From an uncultured Chloroflexota bacterium (GTDB taxonomy: Bacteria > Chloroflexota > Anaerolineae > Aggregatilineales > Phototrophicaceae), in the NCBI GenBank assembly GCA_937988705.1, contig CALKIA010000280.1, positions 1 to 15,233 on the forward strand: a stretch of DNA of 15,233 nucleotides, in the 5' to 3' direction. Position 1 is the first letter of the stretch. Every line of letters starts with the position of its first letter. Under the pieces are notes generated by a model. It did no database searches. It was not told where the DNA came from and was given only the letters and a program-made list of their open reading frames with translations. A program made the position numbers and the translations under genes. Positions 1-6,360 of this stretch are shown piece after piece.

Positions 1-434
1 CCGAGATCGCTGGCGCTTTTCAGGTGATCGCCGCTCAGAACGCCGAGACCACCCGAGTAGTTTTGCAGGCATTCAGTCAAGCCGAATTCGGTCGAAAAAT
101 AGGCGAGATACGGTTTGTCGGATTTCGCGTAATGCCGCAAAAACCACGTATCGTGCCCAATCATATAATCATCAAAACTGCTCAACACTTGCCGGAAATG
201 CGTCATAAATGCGGGATCAACGCAGAGCGCTTCCAGGCGATTTTGATCCATCAGACCGAGCATATACACCGGATTGTGACCCGTGGATTCCCACAGATCC
301 CGATCCATACGCCGGAACAACGAGATCGTTTCATGATCCCACGACCAGCGTAGGTTATAGGCCAGTTCACGGAGGCGTTCCAACGGCTTCGGCAGGTTGG
401 GAACGACGCTCACTGTAGCAATGGGTTTGACCAT
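1..434 (-). CDS. glgP: Alpha-glucan (glycogen/maltodextrin) phosphorylase, N-terminal part, cut by window edge
   Basis: GT35 phosphorylases release glucose-1-phosphate from the non-reducing ends of glycogen in the cytoplasm, using pyridoxal phosphate. The minus strand is open from the window edge; 144 codons are visible from the ATG at 434. The first ~100 residues match the DUF3417-type N-terminus of the short bacterial/archaeal class: TVSVVPNLP near 7-15 and ELAYNLRWSWD near 23-33. Then come YFSTEFGL (112-119) and YSGGLGVLSGDHLKSASDL (126-144), the family's highly conserved glycine-rich region. The rest, including the PLP-lysine region, lies outside the window. Start choice: ATG 434 has GGAG 12 nt upstream. 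ATG 446 lies directly against that GGAG, and ATG 518 is in frame without a clear ribosome binding site. It diverges from the CBM48 gene. The family is very likely right; the exact start is uncertain. Confidence 0.9.
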   Translation of the reverse strand, partial: MVKPIATVSVVPNLPKPLERLRELAYNLRWSWDHETISLFRRMDRDLWESTGHNPVYMLGLMDQNRLEALCVDPAFMTHFRQVLSSFDDYMIGHDTWFLRHYAKSDKPYLAYFSTEFGLTECLQNYSGGLGVLSGDHLKSASDL

Positions 435-599
435 GTTGAAATTCATCTCCAGATTCTTCAACCGCGAACGATCATTTTGTTGCGTGCGCAACCGTTCGCT
501 GCGATTACGATAACGCATTTTCCCGAAAAGCGGAAATGAATCACCGCCAAAAGGCGGATGATTTTAGTTCCAATCTAGTTTATTTTTGCAAATAGGAAG

Positions 600-626
600 T
601 TGACAAAATTTTAGTTGTGTTACAAT
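600..626 (+). promoter_or_regulatory. Sigma-70-type promoter for the CBM48 gene
   Basis: A perfect -35 TTGACA (600-605) is followed after 15 nt by TACAAT (621-626) with an extended -10 TG at 618-619. The short spacer is compensated by the extended -10. It lies about 40 nt upstream of the CBM48 ribosome binding site AAGGGGA (657-663). The same divergent intergenic region also holds a small hairpin, CCGCC-AAAA-GGCGG (544-557), which would fall in the glgP leader. A weak leftward promoter for glgP is possible but not convincing. Confidence 0.7.
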
Positions 627-673
627 GCGGGGTGCAAGTACCTGCGTTCACAAAGTAAGGGGATTCGTTGGGT

Positions 674-1111
674 ATGCTCAAGAAGCAGTATCTGAAGACT
701 AAAAGCGTCTGCAAAGTGACGTTTTCACTGCCCGCAGCAGTTCAGGGTGAAACGGTGTTCCTGGTTGGCGATTTCAACAACTGGGACGAAAAAGCGACGC
801 CGATGAAACGGCAAAAAGACGGCAGCTTCAATACGGTTATCGATCTGGAAAAGGGGCGGGAGTACCAGTTCCGCTATCTGGTCAACGGGACCGAATGGCA
901 CAATGATTGGGAAGCTGATCGCTATGTGCCGAATCCCTTCAGCGGCGACAACTCGGTTGTGATCACCGAAGGCGGCGAAGCTCCGGCAGCGGAAGCGTCG
1001 ACCGAGGCAAAACCGAAGCGTGTGGCTAAGCCAAGACCACCGAAAACACCAACTACCAAGACCAAAACCACCGGCAGCAAGTCCAAAGCAAAGACTCAAC
1101 CGTCGAGCTAA
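674..1111 (+). CDS. Small stand-alone CBM48 (isoamylase N-terminal / AMPK-beta-like) glycogen-binding protein
   Basis: The 145-residue protein has one recognisable domain at about 10-98, a CBM48/isoamylase early-set fold of the kind that binds glycogen in branching enzymes and the AMPK beta subunit. Supporting motifs are VFLVGDFNNWDE (28-39), a beta-rich middle ending in QFRYLVNG (65-72), and WHNDWEADRYVPNPFSGDNS (75-94). There is no catalytic domain. Residues ~101-145 form a low-complexity Ala/Pro/Lys/Thr tail that is strongly basic and probably disordered. Start: ATG 674 is preferred because AAGGGGA ends 10 nt upstream; a TTG at 668 in frame would add two residues. It is divergent from glgP and near glgC/glgA, so a role as a glycogen-binding adaptor is plausible but inferred. 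It has its own promoter and terminator and so is probably monocistronic. Confidence 0.88.
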   Translation: MLKKQYLKTKSVCKVTFSLPAAVQGETVFLVGDFNNWDEKATPMKRQKDGSFNTVIDLEKGREYQFRYLVNGTEWHNDWEADRYVPNPFSGDNSVVITEGGEAPAAEASTEAKPKRVAKPRPPKTPTTKTKTTGSKSKAKTQPSS

Positions 1112-1143
1112 GTCAATTTGACCGTAAGAGCGCAGCGAACGTA

Positions 1144-1165
1144 TGGACGACGATCGCGTCGTCCA
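1144..1165. repeat. Short perfect palindrome (9-bp arms, 4-nt loop)
   Basis: TGGACGACG-ATCG-CGTCGTCCA forms a hairpin with no T-tract, so it is not by itself an intrinsic terminator. It lies between the CBM48 stop and the stronger terminator. Its GGACGACG arm resembles the GGACGAGG arm of that terminator and the GGACGCGAT palindrome at 2553-2572. Confidence 0.5.
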
Positions 1166-1175
1166 ATGTACATGC

Positions 1176-1208
1176 AAAAAAAGGACGAGGTCACCCTCGT
1201 CCTTTTTC
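1176..1208 (+). terminator. Rho-independent terminator after the CBM48 gene (bidirectional form)
   Basis: The stem AAGGACGAGG (1181-1190) pairs with CCTCGTCCTT (1195-1204) across a TCAC loop. A-rich sequence precedes it and a T-run follows it, so the structure can terminate transcription in either direction. It lies 65 nt after the CBM48 stop. The 110 nt from here to the next stop codon (1209-1317) show no gene I can support. Confidence 0.85.
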
Positions 1209-1317
1209 ATTGCCGCCAAACTCCGTATACCACTTAGAGTTGTAGTCATTTGTACTGGAAAGCGCCTCTAATTTGTACGTCGAATGCGTCCCATGTGCTT
1301 TGACGACAAGCAGTTTT

Positions 1318-2379
1318 TTAGTCAGTCCATACAGGATTTAGCTTGTGCATCCCACCAATCGTAATTTGTTCGGTATCTGTGCCATCCAGTGACATGGTGT
1401 ATATTTCGAAACCACCCTCTATAGGACCGGTGCTATAAGCAATCACATCCCCAATGTGAGAAACGTCTAGTCCATATATTCCATCCTGCAAATTAGGATT
1501 ATTTGTCAGATTTATTTGCTCTCCGGTATCTCGTTTAATTCTATAGATTTCCCAGTTATTTCCTTGTTGGTTGGAAGCGAAGACGATGAAATCATTTTCT
1601 GCTGACCAAGCTATAGATCTGTAGTCTGCGTCGAAGTTGGTGACATTTATCGTTTCACCCGTAACCACATCAATCGTGTAGATGTTCGATTTCAGAATAT
1701 CGGTTTGCTCATACGCGATAAAACCTATTAGGTTAAGAGCATTACTCCATGTCGCCGACAGAACATTTGGTTGGAAACTAGAAGTCAAAATTGTAGACTC
1801 TCTACTAACAATGTGAATTGTACCTAGGTCGCAATTGAGTTGAGTATCGCACACTGTGAACACTAGTTGGCTCTCGTCAGGAGACCAATCAAGGTTTCCA
1901 ATTTGACTGGTTGTGTGAAAAAGGCTTTCCACAGTATCCGGCTGATCTCGGCTGAGAAATTCTACAGAATACTCATTCTCTTGTTCATGTATAAAGGCAA
2001 TGGATTCGCCAGAAGGAGACCAAGTAGGTGAGTAATTTTCTCCGCTATTGGTTACCCGTACCAAATCAGAGCCATTTGAGCCCATTAAATAAATATCGTG
2101 TTGACGATCTTCGAATGCCGCATCTGGATTCCGGGCTCTTAAGAATAATATTTGGTTTCCATCAGGTGACGGACTAAAAATGCCATCACTCGACTCTGTT
2201 ACGAATTGCTCATTACTTCCATCGGGATTTATTGAATTTACTGTGTAGGAATCATTTTCAAATTTGATGAAATATACTCGCCCGGCATCACTAGCTCTTT
2301 GTGCCGAAACAGCCAACGTCAAGCAAATGAGAAGCAAGCAAGGTGTGATAGCTTTCAACGTCAAGTTTTTACCCTTCAT
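1318..2379 (-). CDS. Secreted PD40/TolB-like beta-propeller protein
   Basis: The 353-residue protein begins with a Sec signal peptide: charged MKGKNLTLK, a hydrophobic core, and probable cleavage after LAVSA (26). The rest is built of PD40/TolB-type blades, each with a W/F-S-P-D/S-G-type turn: SPSPDGNQILF (69-79), PTWSPSGESIAF (118-129), LDWSPDESQLVF (163-174), IAWSAENDFIVF (256-267) and a last blade ending NPVWTD. Recurring strands such as IYLMGSNGSDLVRVT and IYTMSLDGTDTEQIT read like reports of item and value. About six to seven blades fit one propeller. The function is unknown; such proteins usually bind ligands or partners. Start: ATG 2379 is chosen because it begins the signal peptide. 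The frame stays open to 2565, but that extension runs through a palindromic repeat and is not signal-like. No strong ribosome binding site is visible. The gene is clearly more AT-rich than the glycogen genes. Confidence 0.82.
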   Translation of the reverse strand: MKGKNLTLKAITPCLLLICLTLAVSAQRASDAGRVYFIKFENDSYTVNSINPDGSNEQFVTESSDGIFSPSPDGNQILFLRARNPDAAFEDRQHDIYLMGSNGSDLVRVTNSGENYSPTWSPSGESIAFIHEQENEYSVEFLSRDQPDTVESLFHTTSQIGNLDWSPDESQLVFTVCDTQLNCDLGTIHIVSRESTILTSSFQPNVLSATWSNALNLIGFIAYEQTDILKSNIYTIDVVTGETINVTNFDADYRSIAWSAENDFIVFASNQQGNNWEIYRIKRDTGEQINLTNNPNLQDGIYGLDVSHIGDVIAYSTGPIEGGFEIYTMSLDGTDTEQITIGGMHKLNPVWTD

Positions 2380-2552
2380 TGGTGTATTAGAAGACAATTG
2401 ATTTATCCAAGTACCCCTCTCAAGCCTAAATGATATCCTGTACGGAGTATTTGTATATCTGCAAGCCAAATAGAACACCGATTTACAAACAGAGTTTACT
2501 ATGGCTGCGACAGGCGACGTGATCTTTCCGACGCATTTGATTTCGATCCAGC

Positions 2553-2572
2553 GGACGCGATTCATCGCGTCC
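2553..2572. repeat. Perfect palindrome GGACGCGAT-TC-ATCGCGTCC, candidate dispersed repeat
   Basis: The 9-bp arms flank a 2-nt loop. There is no T-tract, so it is not an ordinary terminator. Related half-sites (GCGTCCCG, GCGCGTCCCG) follow at about 2585-2604. It lies in the 255-nt gap between the PD40 gene and the membrane-protein gene, where I see no other gene. A second weaker hairpin, ATTGAGC/GCTCAAT (2619-2639), overlaps the stop of the membrane-protein gene. Confidence 0.55.
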
Positions 2573-2634
2573 CTACGAAGTCAAGCGTCCCGTTGCGCGT
2601 CCCGAAAGTTTCACGCACATTGAGCTATTTTTGC

Positions 2635-3315
2635 TCAATTCCATTCGTATTCGCACACATACCAATGTTCATCAATTTTCTGTCTTACAAACGGATCACG
2701 TCCACAGGGATATTCAACATTATCGAACGCCACAAACGCGATCGGATGATACCAATCGTCAAGTGGATCGAAGAAGACGACCAGACCACGCACTTGATCG
2801 TGATTAACGTAGATACAACTCGGTGAAACATGGCGCAGCGCGCGGGGTGCTAGGACTCCTCGCCCACACCTAAGGACTGACGGCGTCAGACTATTTTGGC
2901 GGACCATTTCCAACACTGTTTCATAGTCTTGTCTGTATTCCAAGAAATGCAGCGTTTGGGGCAGTGGTGGCGGTGGTGGAAGTGGAAATATAAATGCGAT
3001 GACAAGACTTAAAACGAGCGTAACGGTTGGAAAGAGGCTGCGCGATTCCATGAATGAAATGATGAGTACTGTAACGACAATACTGCATCCGAGGATGAGC
3101 AAGATGACGAACGGACACAGGAGCGCCGGGATTGCCATCAGTCCCATCGGTGAGGGCAGCGCGATAAGATATTGCCACCACAACTGTCTGACGATACCTA
3201 TAGCAAACGCGAGCACGAGCATGCGCGCTGAAAGTTTGAACGGGGGCGATTGACGAGCTGTCTTGAGATAGCGCATCGATTTTCTGCTCGGACGATAACC
3301 GTTACTCGTAATCAT
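2635..3315 (-). CDS. Unrecognised membrane protein with three helices and a C-terminal soluble domain
   Basis: I do not recognise the family. From ATG 3315 the product is 226 residues. A basic N-terminus (1-29) is followed by three hydrophobic stretches at about 30-52, 57-88 and 94-112, then a proline hinge (five consecutive prolines within 113-117) and a ~107-residue polar domain. That domain has Cys 150, 167, 204 and 221 and aromatic runs such as VVFFDPLDDWYHPIAFVAFD. The frame is open upstream to 3621, but that part overlaps glgC in another frame and reads as a shadow. ATG 3276 is an alternative start; neither has a clear Shine-Dalgarno sequence. The gene begins only 13 nt beyond the U-tract of the glgC terminator, so expression probably needs read-through or an unseen promoter. 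Confidence 0.6.
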   Translation of the reverse strand: MITSNGYRPSRKSMRYLKTARQSPPFKLSARMLVLAFAIGIVRQLWWQYLIALPSPMGLMAIPALLCPFVILLILGCSIVVTVLIISFMESRSLFPTVTLVLSLVIAFIFPLPPPPPLPQTLHFLEYRQDYETVLEMVRQNSLTPSVLRCGRGVLAPRALRHVSPSCIYVNHDQVRGLVVFFDPLDDWYHPIAFVAFDNVEYPCGRDPFVRQKIDEHWYVCEYEWN

Positions 3316-3328
3316 ACACAGCAGAATC

Positions 3329-3353
3329 AAAAAGGGCGCACCAGCGTGCGCCC
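3329..3353 (-). terminator. Intrinsic terminator of glgC, member of the GGGCGCAC-N4-GTGCGCCC palindrome family
   Basis: Arms at 3334-3341 and 3346-3353 enclose the loop CAGC. On the minus strand the hairpin is followed by TTTTT (3333-3329). It lies 23 nt past the glgC stop, a textbook rho-independent terminator. The 8-bp arms are identical to those at 9557-9575, 11810-11829 and 13578-13597. Confidence 0.88.
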
Positions 3354-3376
3354 CTCTCATCGCAATTGGCGACAGT

Positions 3377-4633
3377 CTACTTCTTCTTGTAGCCCAGTTT
3401 CGTGCCATTCGGGACGATTTTGTCGGGGTACGCCGCGAAATCTTCGAGGCGCAAATCCGTGCCCAAAATCGTGCTGTGCCCGACGGTATACCCCGCCGGA
3501 ACATGCGCGTTTTTGCCGATGCAGGAAATCCCCAATTCGCCCATCGGCGGAATTCCACCGACGCGGGCGTTGTGACCCACAACCGCGATTTTGTCGATGA
3601 CGCAGCGTTCGACCACCGCACCCGCTTCGATGTACGTATCCGTCAAAATCACCGATTCGCGTACCACCGCGCCCGGCCCGATGAACACGCCAGGGGAGAG
3701 CACCGACCGTTCCACGGTAGCGCCTTCAGCGATCACCGAACCATCCGTGATCAGGCTGTCTTTGATGATCGCGCCCGTCGCAATTTGCACGGGGGGACGT
3801 TCTTCCGACTTGGTATGAATGATCCACGTGCGGTCGTTCAAATTGATGGACGGCGGGCTGGCGAGCAAATCCATGTGCGCTTCCCAGTACGCCTCAATCG
3901 TCCCGACGTCGATCCAGTAGCCGCCATACGGATAGGCGAAAACGGACATGTTTTCCTTGATCATGCGCGGCAAAATATCCTTGCCGAAATCATGGTTGGT
4001 TTCCATGCCGTGATCTTCTTTGAGCAGGCGTTCCAGCACCGAATAAGTGAACACGTACACGCCCATGTTCGCCAGATTGCCGGGCGGATTCGCGGGCTTT
4101 TCGATGAACGAGCGCACGCTGTAATCGTCGTTGATGTCGACGATGCCGTAGCGGCTGGCTTCATCGAGCGGCACGGTGATGGTGCAGATCGTCGCGTCCG
4201 CTTTCTTGTCGCGGTGATACTGGATCAGCACGTCGTAATCCATCTCGTAGATGTGATCACCGGAGAGGATGAGCACATAATCGGGACGCCCGCGCCGGAC
4301 GAAATTCAGGTTTTGCGTGACCGCGTCCGCCGTGCCCACGTACCAATCCGTGTCGTAGCGCCCTTTGTAGGGCTGCAAAATCTGCACGCCGCCCGTGAAC
4401 GAGCGATCAAGATCCCACGGACGCCCGCGCTCAATGTGATCGTTCAGGCTGTGCGGACGGTACTGGGTAAGGATCAACACGTCGAAAATGCCGGAATTGA
4501 CACAGTTGCTCAGCGGGAAGTCGATGATGCGATACTTGCCCGCGAACGGTACGGCGGGCTTGGCGCGTTTGGCCGTCAGGGTTAACAACCGCGTACCTTC
4601 GCCGCCTGCGAGGATTACTGCCTTGACTTTCAT
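3377..4633 (-). CDS. glgC: Glucose-1-phosphate adenylyltransferase (ADP-glucose pyrophosphorylase)
   Basis: The enzyme makes ADP-glucose and pyrophosphate from ATP and glucose-1-phosphate, the committed and usually allosterically controlled step of bacterial glycogen synthesis (EC 2.7.7.27). The 418-residue length fits the family. The nucleotidyltransferase domain shows AVILAGGEGTRL (5-16), KPAVPFAGKYRIIDFPLSNC (25-44), YVGTADAV (98-105), the metal/sugar motif SGDHIYEMD (124-132), FIEKP (176-180) and GGYWIDVGTIEAYW (237-250). From ~283 on, hexapeptide repeats (TGAIIKDSLI, PGVFIGPGAVVRESVI) form the C-terminal left-handed beta-helix. Start ATG 4633 is supported by GGAGG 9 nt upstream. It is the third glycogen-synthesis gene on this strand but is separated from glgA by 259 nt containing a foldback repeat, so it may have its own promoter. 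It ends in a clear terminator. Confidence 0.97.
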   Translation of the reverse strand: MKVKAVILAGGEGTRLLTLTAKRAKPAVPFAGKYRIIDFPLSNCVNSGIFDVLILTQYRPHSLNDHIERGRPWDLDRSFTGGVQILQPYKGRYDTDWYVGTADAVTQNLNFVRRGRPDYVLILSGDHIYEMDYDVLIQYHRDKKADATICTITVPLDEASRYGIVDINDDYSVRSFIEKPANPPGNLANMGVYVFTYSVLERLLKEDHGMETNHDFGKDILPRMIKENMSVFAYPYGGYWIDVGTIEAYWEAHMDLLASPPSINLNDRTWIIHTKSEERPPVQIATGAIIKDSLITDGSVIAEGATVERSVLSPGVFIGPGAVVRESVILTDTYIEAGAVVERCVIDKIAVVGHNARVGGIPPMGELGISCIGKNAHVPAGYTVGHSTILGTDLRLEDFAAYPDKIVPNGTKLGYKKK

Positions 4634-4642
4634 AGATGAACG

Positions 4643-4647
4643 CCTCC
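4643..4647 (-). promoter_or_regulatory. Ribosome binding site of glgC
   Basis: GGAGG on the minus strand lies 9 nt before the ATG at 4633. This fixes the glgC start. Confidence 0.8.
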
Positions 4648-4752
4648 AAATAACACCATTTAAGCCATCATTTTGCCGCAGCGCGGCGGTACAACCGAGT
4701 GAAACAGCTTAACACTTGGGCGCGAGATGAACATGCTGCAAAGTCGCATTTT

Positions 4753-4858
4753 CACCCCACCCCCGACCCCTCCCCGAATTCAGGGAGGGGAGCCAACATC
4801 CCGCGCAACGTCTTCCCTCTCCCCGCTTGCGTGGGAGAGGGGCAGGGGGTGAGGGGTG
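4753..4858. repeat. GC-rich foldback repeat (two hairpins inside an imperfect inverted repeat)
   Basis: The outer ends CACCCC (4753-4758) and GGGGTG (4853-4858) are extended by imperfectly matching ACCCCC.../...GGGGGT tracts. Inside are two hairpins: CCCCTCCC/GGGAGGGG (4767-4774 with 4783-4790) and CCCTCTCCC/GGGAGAGGG (4815-4823 with 4833-4841), the latter with an inner CGC-TT-GCG. It has no coding potential I trust. It resembles the nested palindromic repeats that are dispersed in many bacterial genomes, though copy number cannot be judged here. It fills most of the glgA-glgC gap and could attenuate or insulate transcription between the two genes. Confidence 0.75.
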
Positions 4859-4892
4859 TTATTCATGCCTAGCCCCTACGAACGGACGGCGA

Positions 4893-6350
4893 CTATTTGT
4901 GCCGATCCTGAATCCACGTGTACAGACTATTGTATTCGCGCGCGCTCTTGTCCCAGCTGAAATCCACGCGCATGGCGCGCTCTTGCATGCGCTGCCACGC
5001 CGGTTTGCGATTGCGATACGTCCACAGTGCCCAATCGAGTGTGCCGACGAGCGCCTGCGGGTCTTCCCAATTGAACACAAAACCGGTGCCAAAATCGGCG
5101 GGGCCATCGTCATAGTTCATGACCGTATCCGCCAGCCCGCCCGTTTCGCGGACGAGCGGCAGCGCGCCGTAGCGCATGGCGATCATCTGGCCGATGCCAC
5201 ACGGCTCGAAATGGCTCGGCATGAGGAAAATATCGCAGCCCGAATAGATGCGCTGCGCGACGGTCGCATTGTAGCCGAGGAAGCATTTCGCCTTCCAGTG
5301 GAAGTCCGCGCCCAGTCGGAAAAACATTTCGTTGTATTCCGGTTCGCCCGACCCCAGCCCGATGAACTGCACATCGTGTTTGGCGAGAATCGTACGCAGC
5401 GCGGGCAGTGCGAGATCCAGCCCTTTTTGCTGCACGAGGCGGCTGACCATACCGATCACCGGGATGTCGTCGCGCTGTTCGAGGTTGGCCTCTGCTTGCA
5501 GTTGGCGCTTGTTGAGCGGACGTTTCTCGGCGAAATCGTCGACGCTGAAATTCGCTTCGAGCAGCGGATCGGTGGCGGGATTCCACTGGTTCATGTCGAT
5601 GCCGTTGAGGATGCCGCGCAGATCGGTCAAGCGCGTGCGGATCAGATCCTGCAAGCCGAAGCCCGCATGGGGGTACTGAATCTCGACGGCATAGCGTGGA
5701 CTGACCGAGGTGACCATGTCCGAATAGACGAGCGCGATGGCCAGCATGTTGTCGCCTAATCCGCGCGTTTGCAGTTCGGGGTGGTCGCGACCGGGGATGC
5801 CCTGTTCCCACGCCCAACCGCCGATATGCTCGCCTTGATACTGCATGTTGTGGATGGTGACCAGTGAACCGACCTGACCCCAGCCCGGTTCACTGCGCTT
5901 TTGATCGACGAGGAACGGCACGAGGCCGGTGTGCCAGTCGTGGACGTGGAAAATGTCCGGGAACCAGCCCTGCTGATCGCGCAGCGCGGTCGCCGCATCG
6001 AGCGCCGCCTGACAGAAGAACATGAAGCGCGGCACGTCGTAGTCCCAGTTGGAATAGACGGTCGCTTCTTGCCCGAAGTAGGGGAGCGCGCGCACGAAGT
6101 AAATGGGCACGCCTTTGTGCGTCGCCGTGTACAGATCGACGTGAATGGTCCCGGTGCGGCGGTGAACATCGAAGGAGAGCAGGTAGCTGATGCCCCAGCG
6201 CGCTTGATCGATGAAGGCATACAGCGGCATGATCACGCGGGCATCGATCCCGATGGAGCGTAAGGCAAACGGGAGCGATCCGGCCACATCCGCCAGGCCA
6301 CCGACTTTGGCGTACGGGTCAGCTTCAGCAGTGACGAACAAGACGTTCAT
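4893..6350 (-). CDS. glgA: Glycogen synthase (ADP-glucose type, GT5)
   Basis: The enzyme transfers glucose from ADP-glucose to the non-reducing end of alpha-1,4-glucan in the cytoplasm (EC 2.4.1.21). The 485-residue length is typical. The N-terminal Rossmann domain has the ADP-glucose motif KVGGLADVAGSLP (15-27) and HVHDWHTGLVP (135-145). The linker shows ILNGIDMNQWNP (247-258). The C-terminal domain has GMVSRLVQQKGLDL (300-313), LMPSHFEPCGIGQMIAMRYG (376-395, with the catalytic-site Glu at 382) and TGGLADTV (403-410). Start ATG 6350 has AGGAG 5 nt upstream. It follows the GH57 branching enzyme by 8 nt in the same operon, so elongation and branching are co-expressed. No truncation or frameshift is seen. 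Confidence 0.97.
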   Translation of the reverse strand: MNVLFVTAEADPYAKVGGLADVAGSLPFALRSIGIDARVIMPLYAFIDQARWGISYLLSFDVHRRTGTIHVDLYTATHKGVPIYFVRALPYFGQEATVYSNWDYDVPRFMFFCQAALDAATALRDQQGWFPDIFHVHDWHTGLVPFLVDQKRSEPGWGQVGSLVTIHNMQYQGEHIGGWAWEQGIPGRDHPELQTRGLGDNMLAIALVYSDMVTSVSPRYAVEIQYPHAGFGLQDLIRTRLTDLRGILNGIDMNQWNPATDPLLEANFSVDDFAEKRPLNKRQLQAEANLEQRDDIPVIGMVSRLVQQKGLDLALPALRTILAKHDVQFIGLGSGEPEYNEMFFRLGADFHWKAKCFLGYNATVAQRIYSGCDIFLMPSHFEPCGIGQMIAMRYGALPLVRETGGLADTVMNYDDGPADFGTGFVFNWEDPQALVGTLDWALWTYRNRKPAWQRMQERAMRVDFSWDKSAREYNSLYTWIQDRHK

Positions 6351-6355
6351 AAAAA

Positions 6356-6360
6356 CTCCT
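6356..6360 (-). promoter_or_regulatory. Ribosome binding site of glgA overlapping the upstream stop
   Basis: AGGAG on the minus strand shares bases with the TAG stop (6361-6359) of the branching-enzyme gene and sits 5 nt before ATG 6350. This arrangement favours translational coupling of the two genes. Confidence 0.82.

Noticed and set aside
24..353. Plus-strand frame at the left edge
   Set aside because: It is antisense to the conserved N-terminus of the glycogen phosphorylase gene.
725..1249. Minus-strand frame across the CBM48 gene
   Set aside because: It is antisense to a clear CBM48 domain, runs through the terminator and has no family features.
1190..1320. Open +1 frame past the PD40 gene's stop, through an A6 run, about 45 codons to a TGA in the terminator
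   Set aside because: It would need frameshifting at a stop codon with no stimulatory signal; the PD40 protein already ends at a normal blade end and the extra peptide does not resemble another blade. Probably chance in AT-rich DNA.
2593..2826. Small plus-strand frame of 77 codons
   Set aside because: It lies opposite the polar C-terminal domain of the membrane protein, and has no ribosome binding site or homology I can see.
3316..3621. N-terminal extension of the membrane-protein frame into glgC
   Set aside because: It overlaps glgC on the same strand in another frame and reads as Arg/Ser/Trp-rich out-of-frame sequence; it also runs through the glgC terminator.
3476..4585. Long open frame (369 codons) antisense to glgC
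   Set aside because: It is a GC-driven shadow of glgC; its composition is Arg/His/Val-rich without family-like motifs, whereas glgC is unmistakable.
4827..5759. Long open frame (310 codons) antisense to glgA
   Set aside because: It begins in the foldback repeat and lies wholly opposite conserved glgA motifs.
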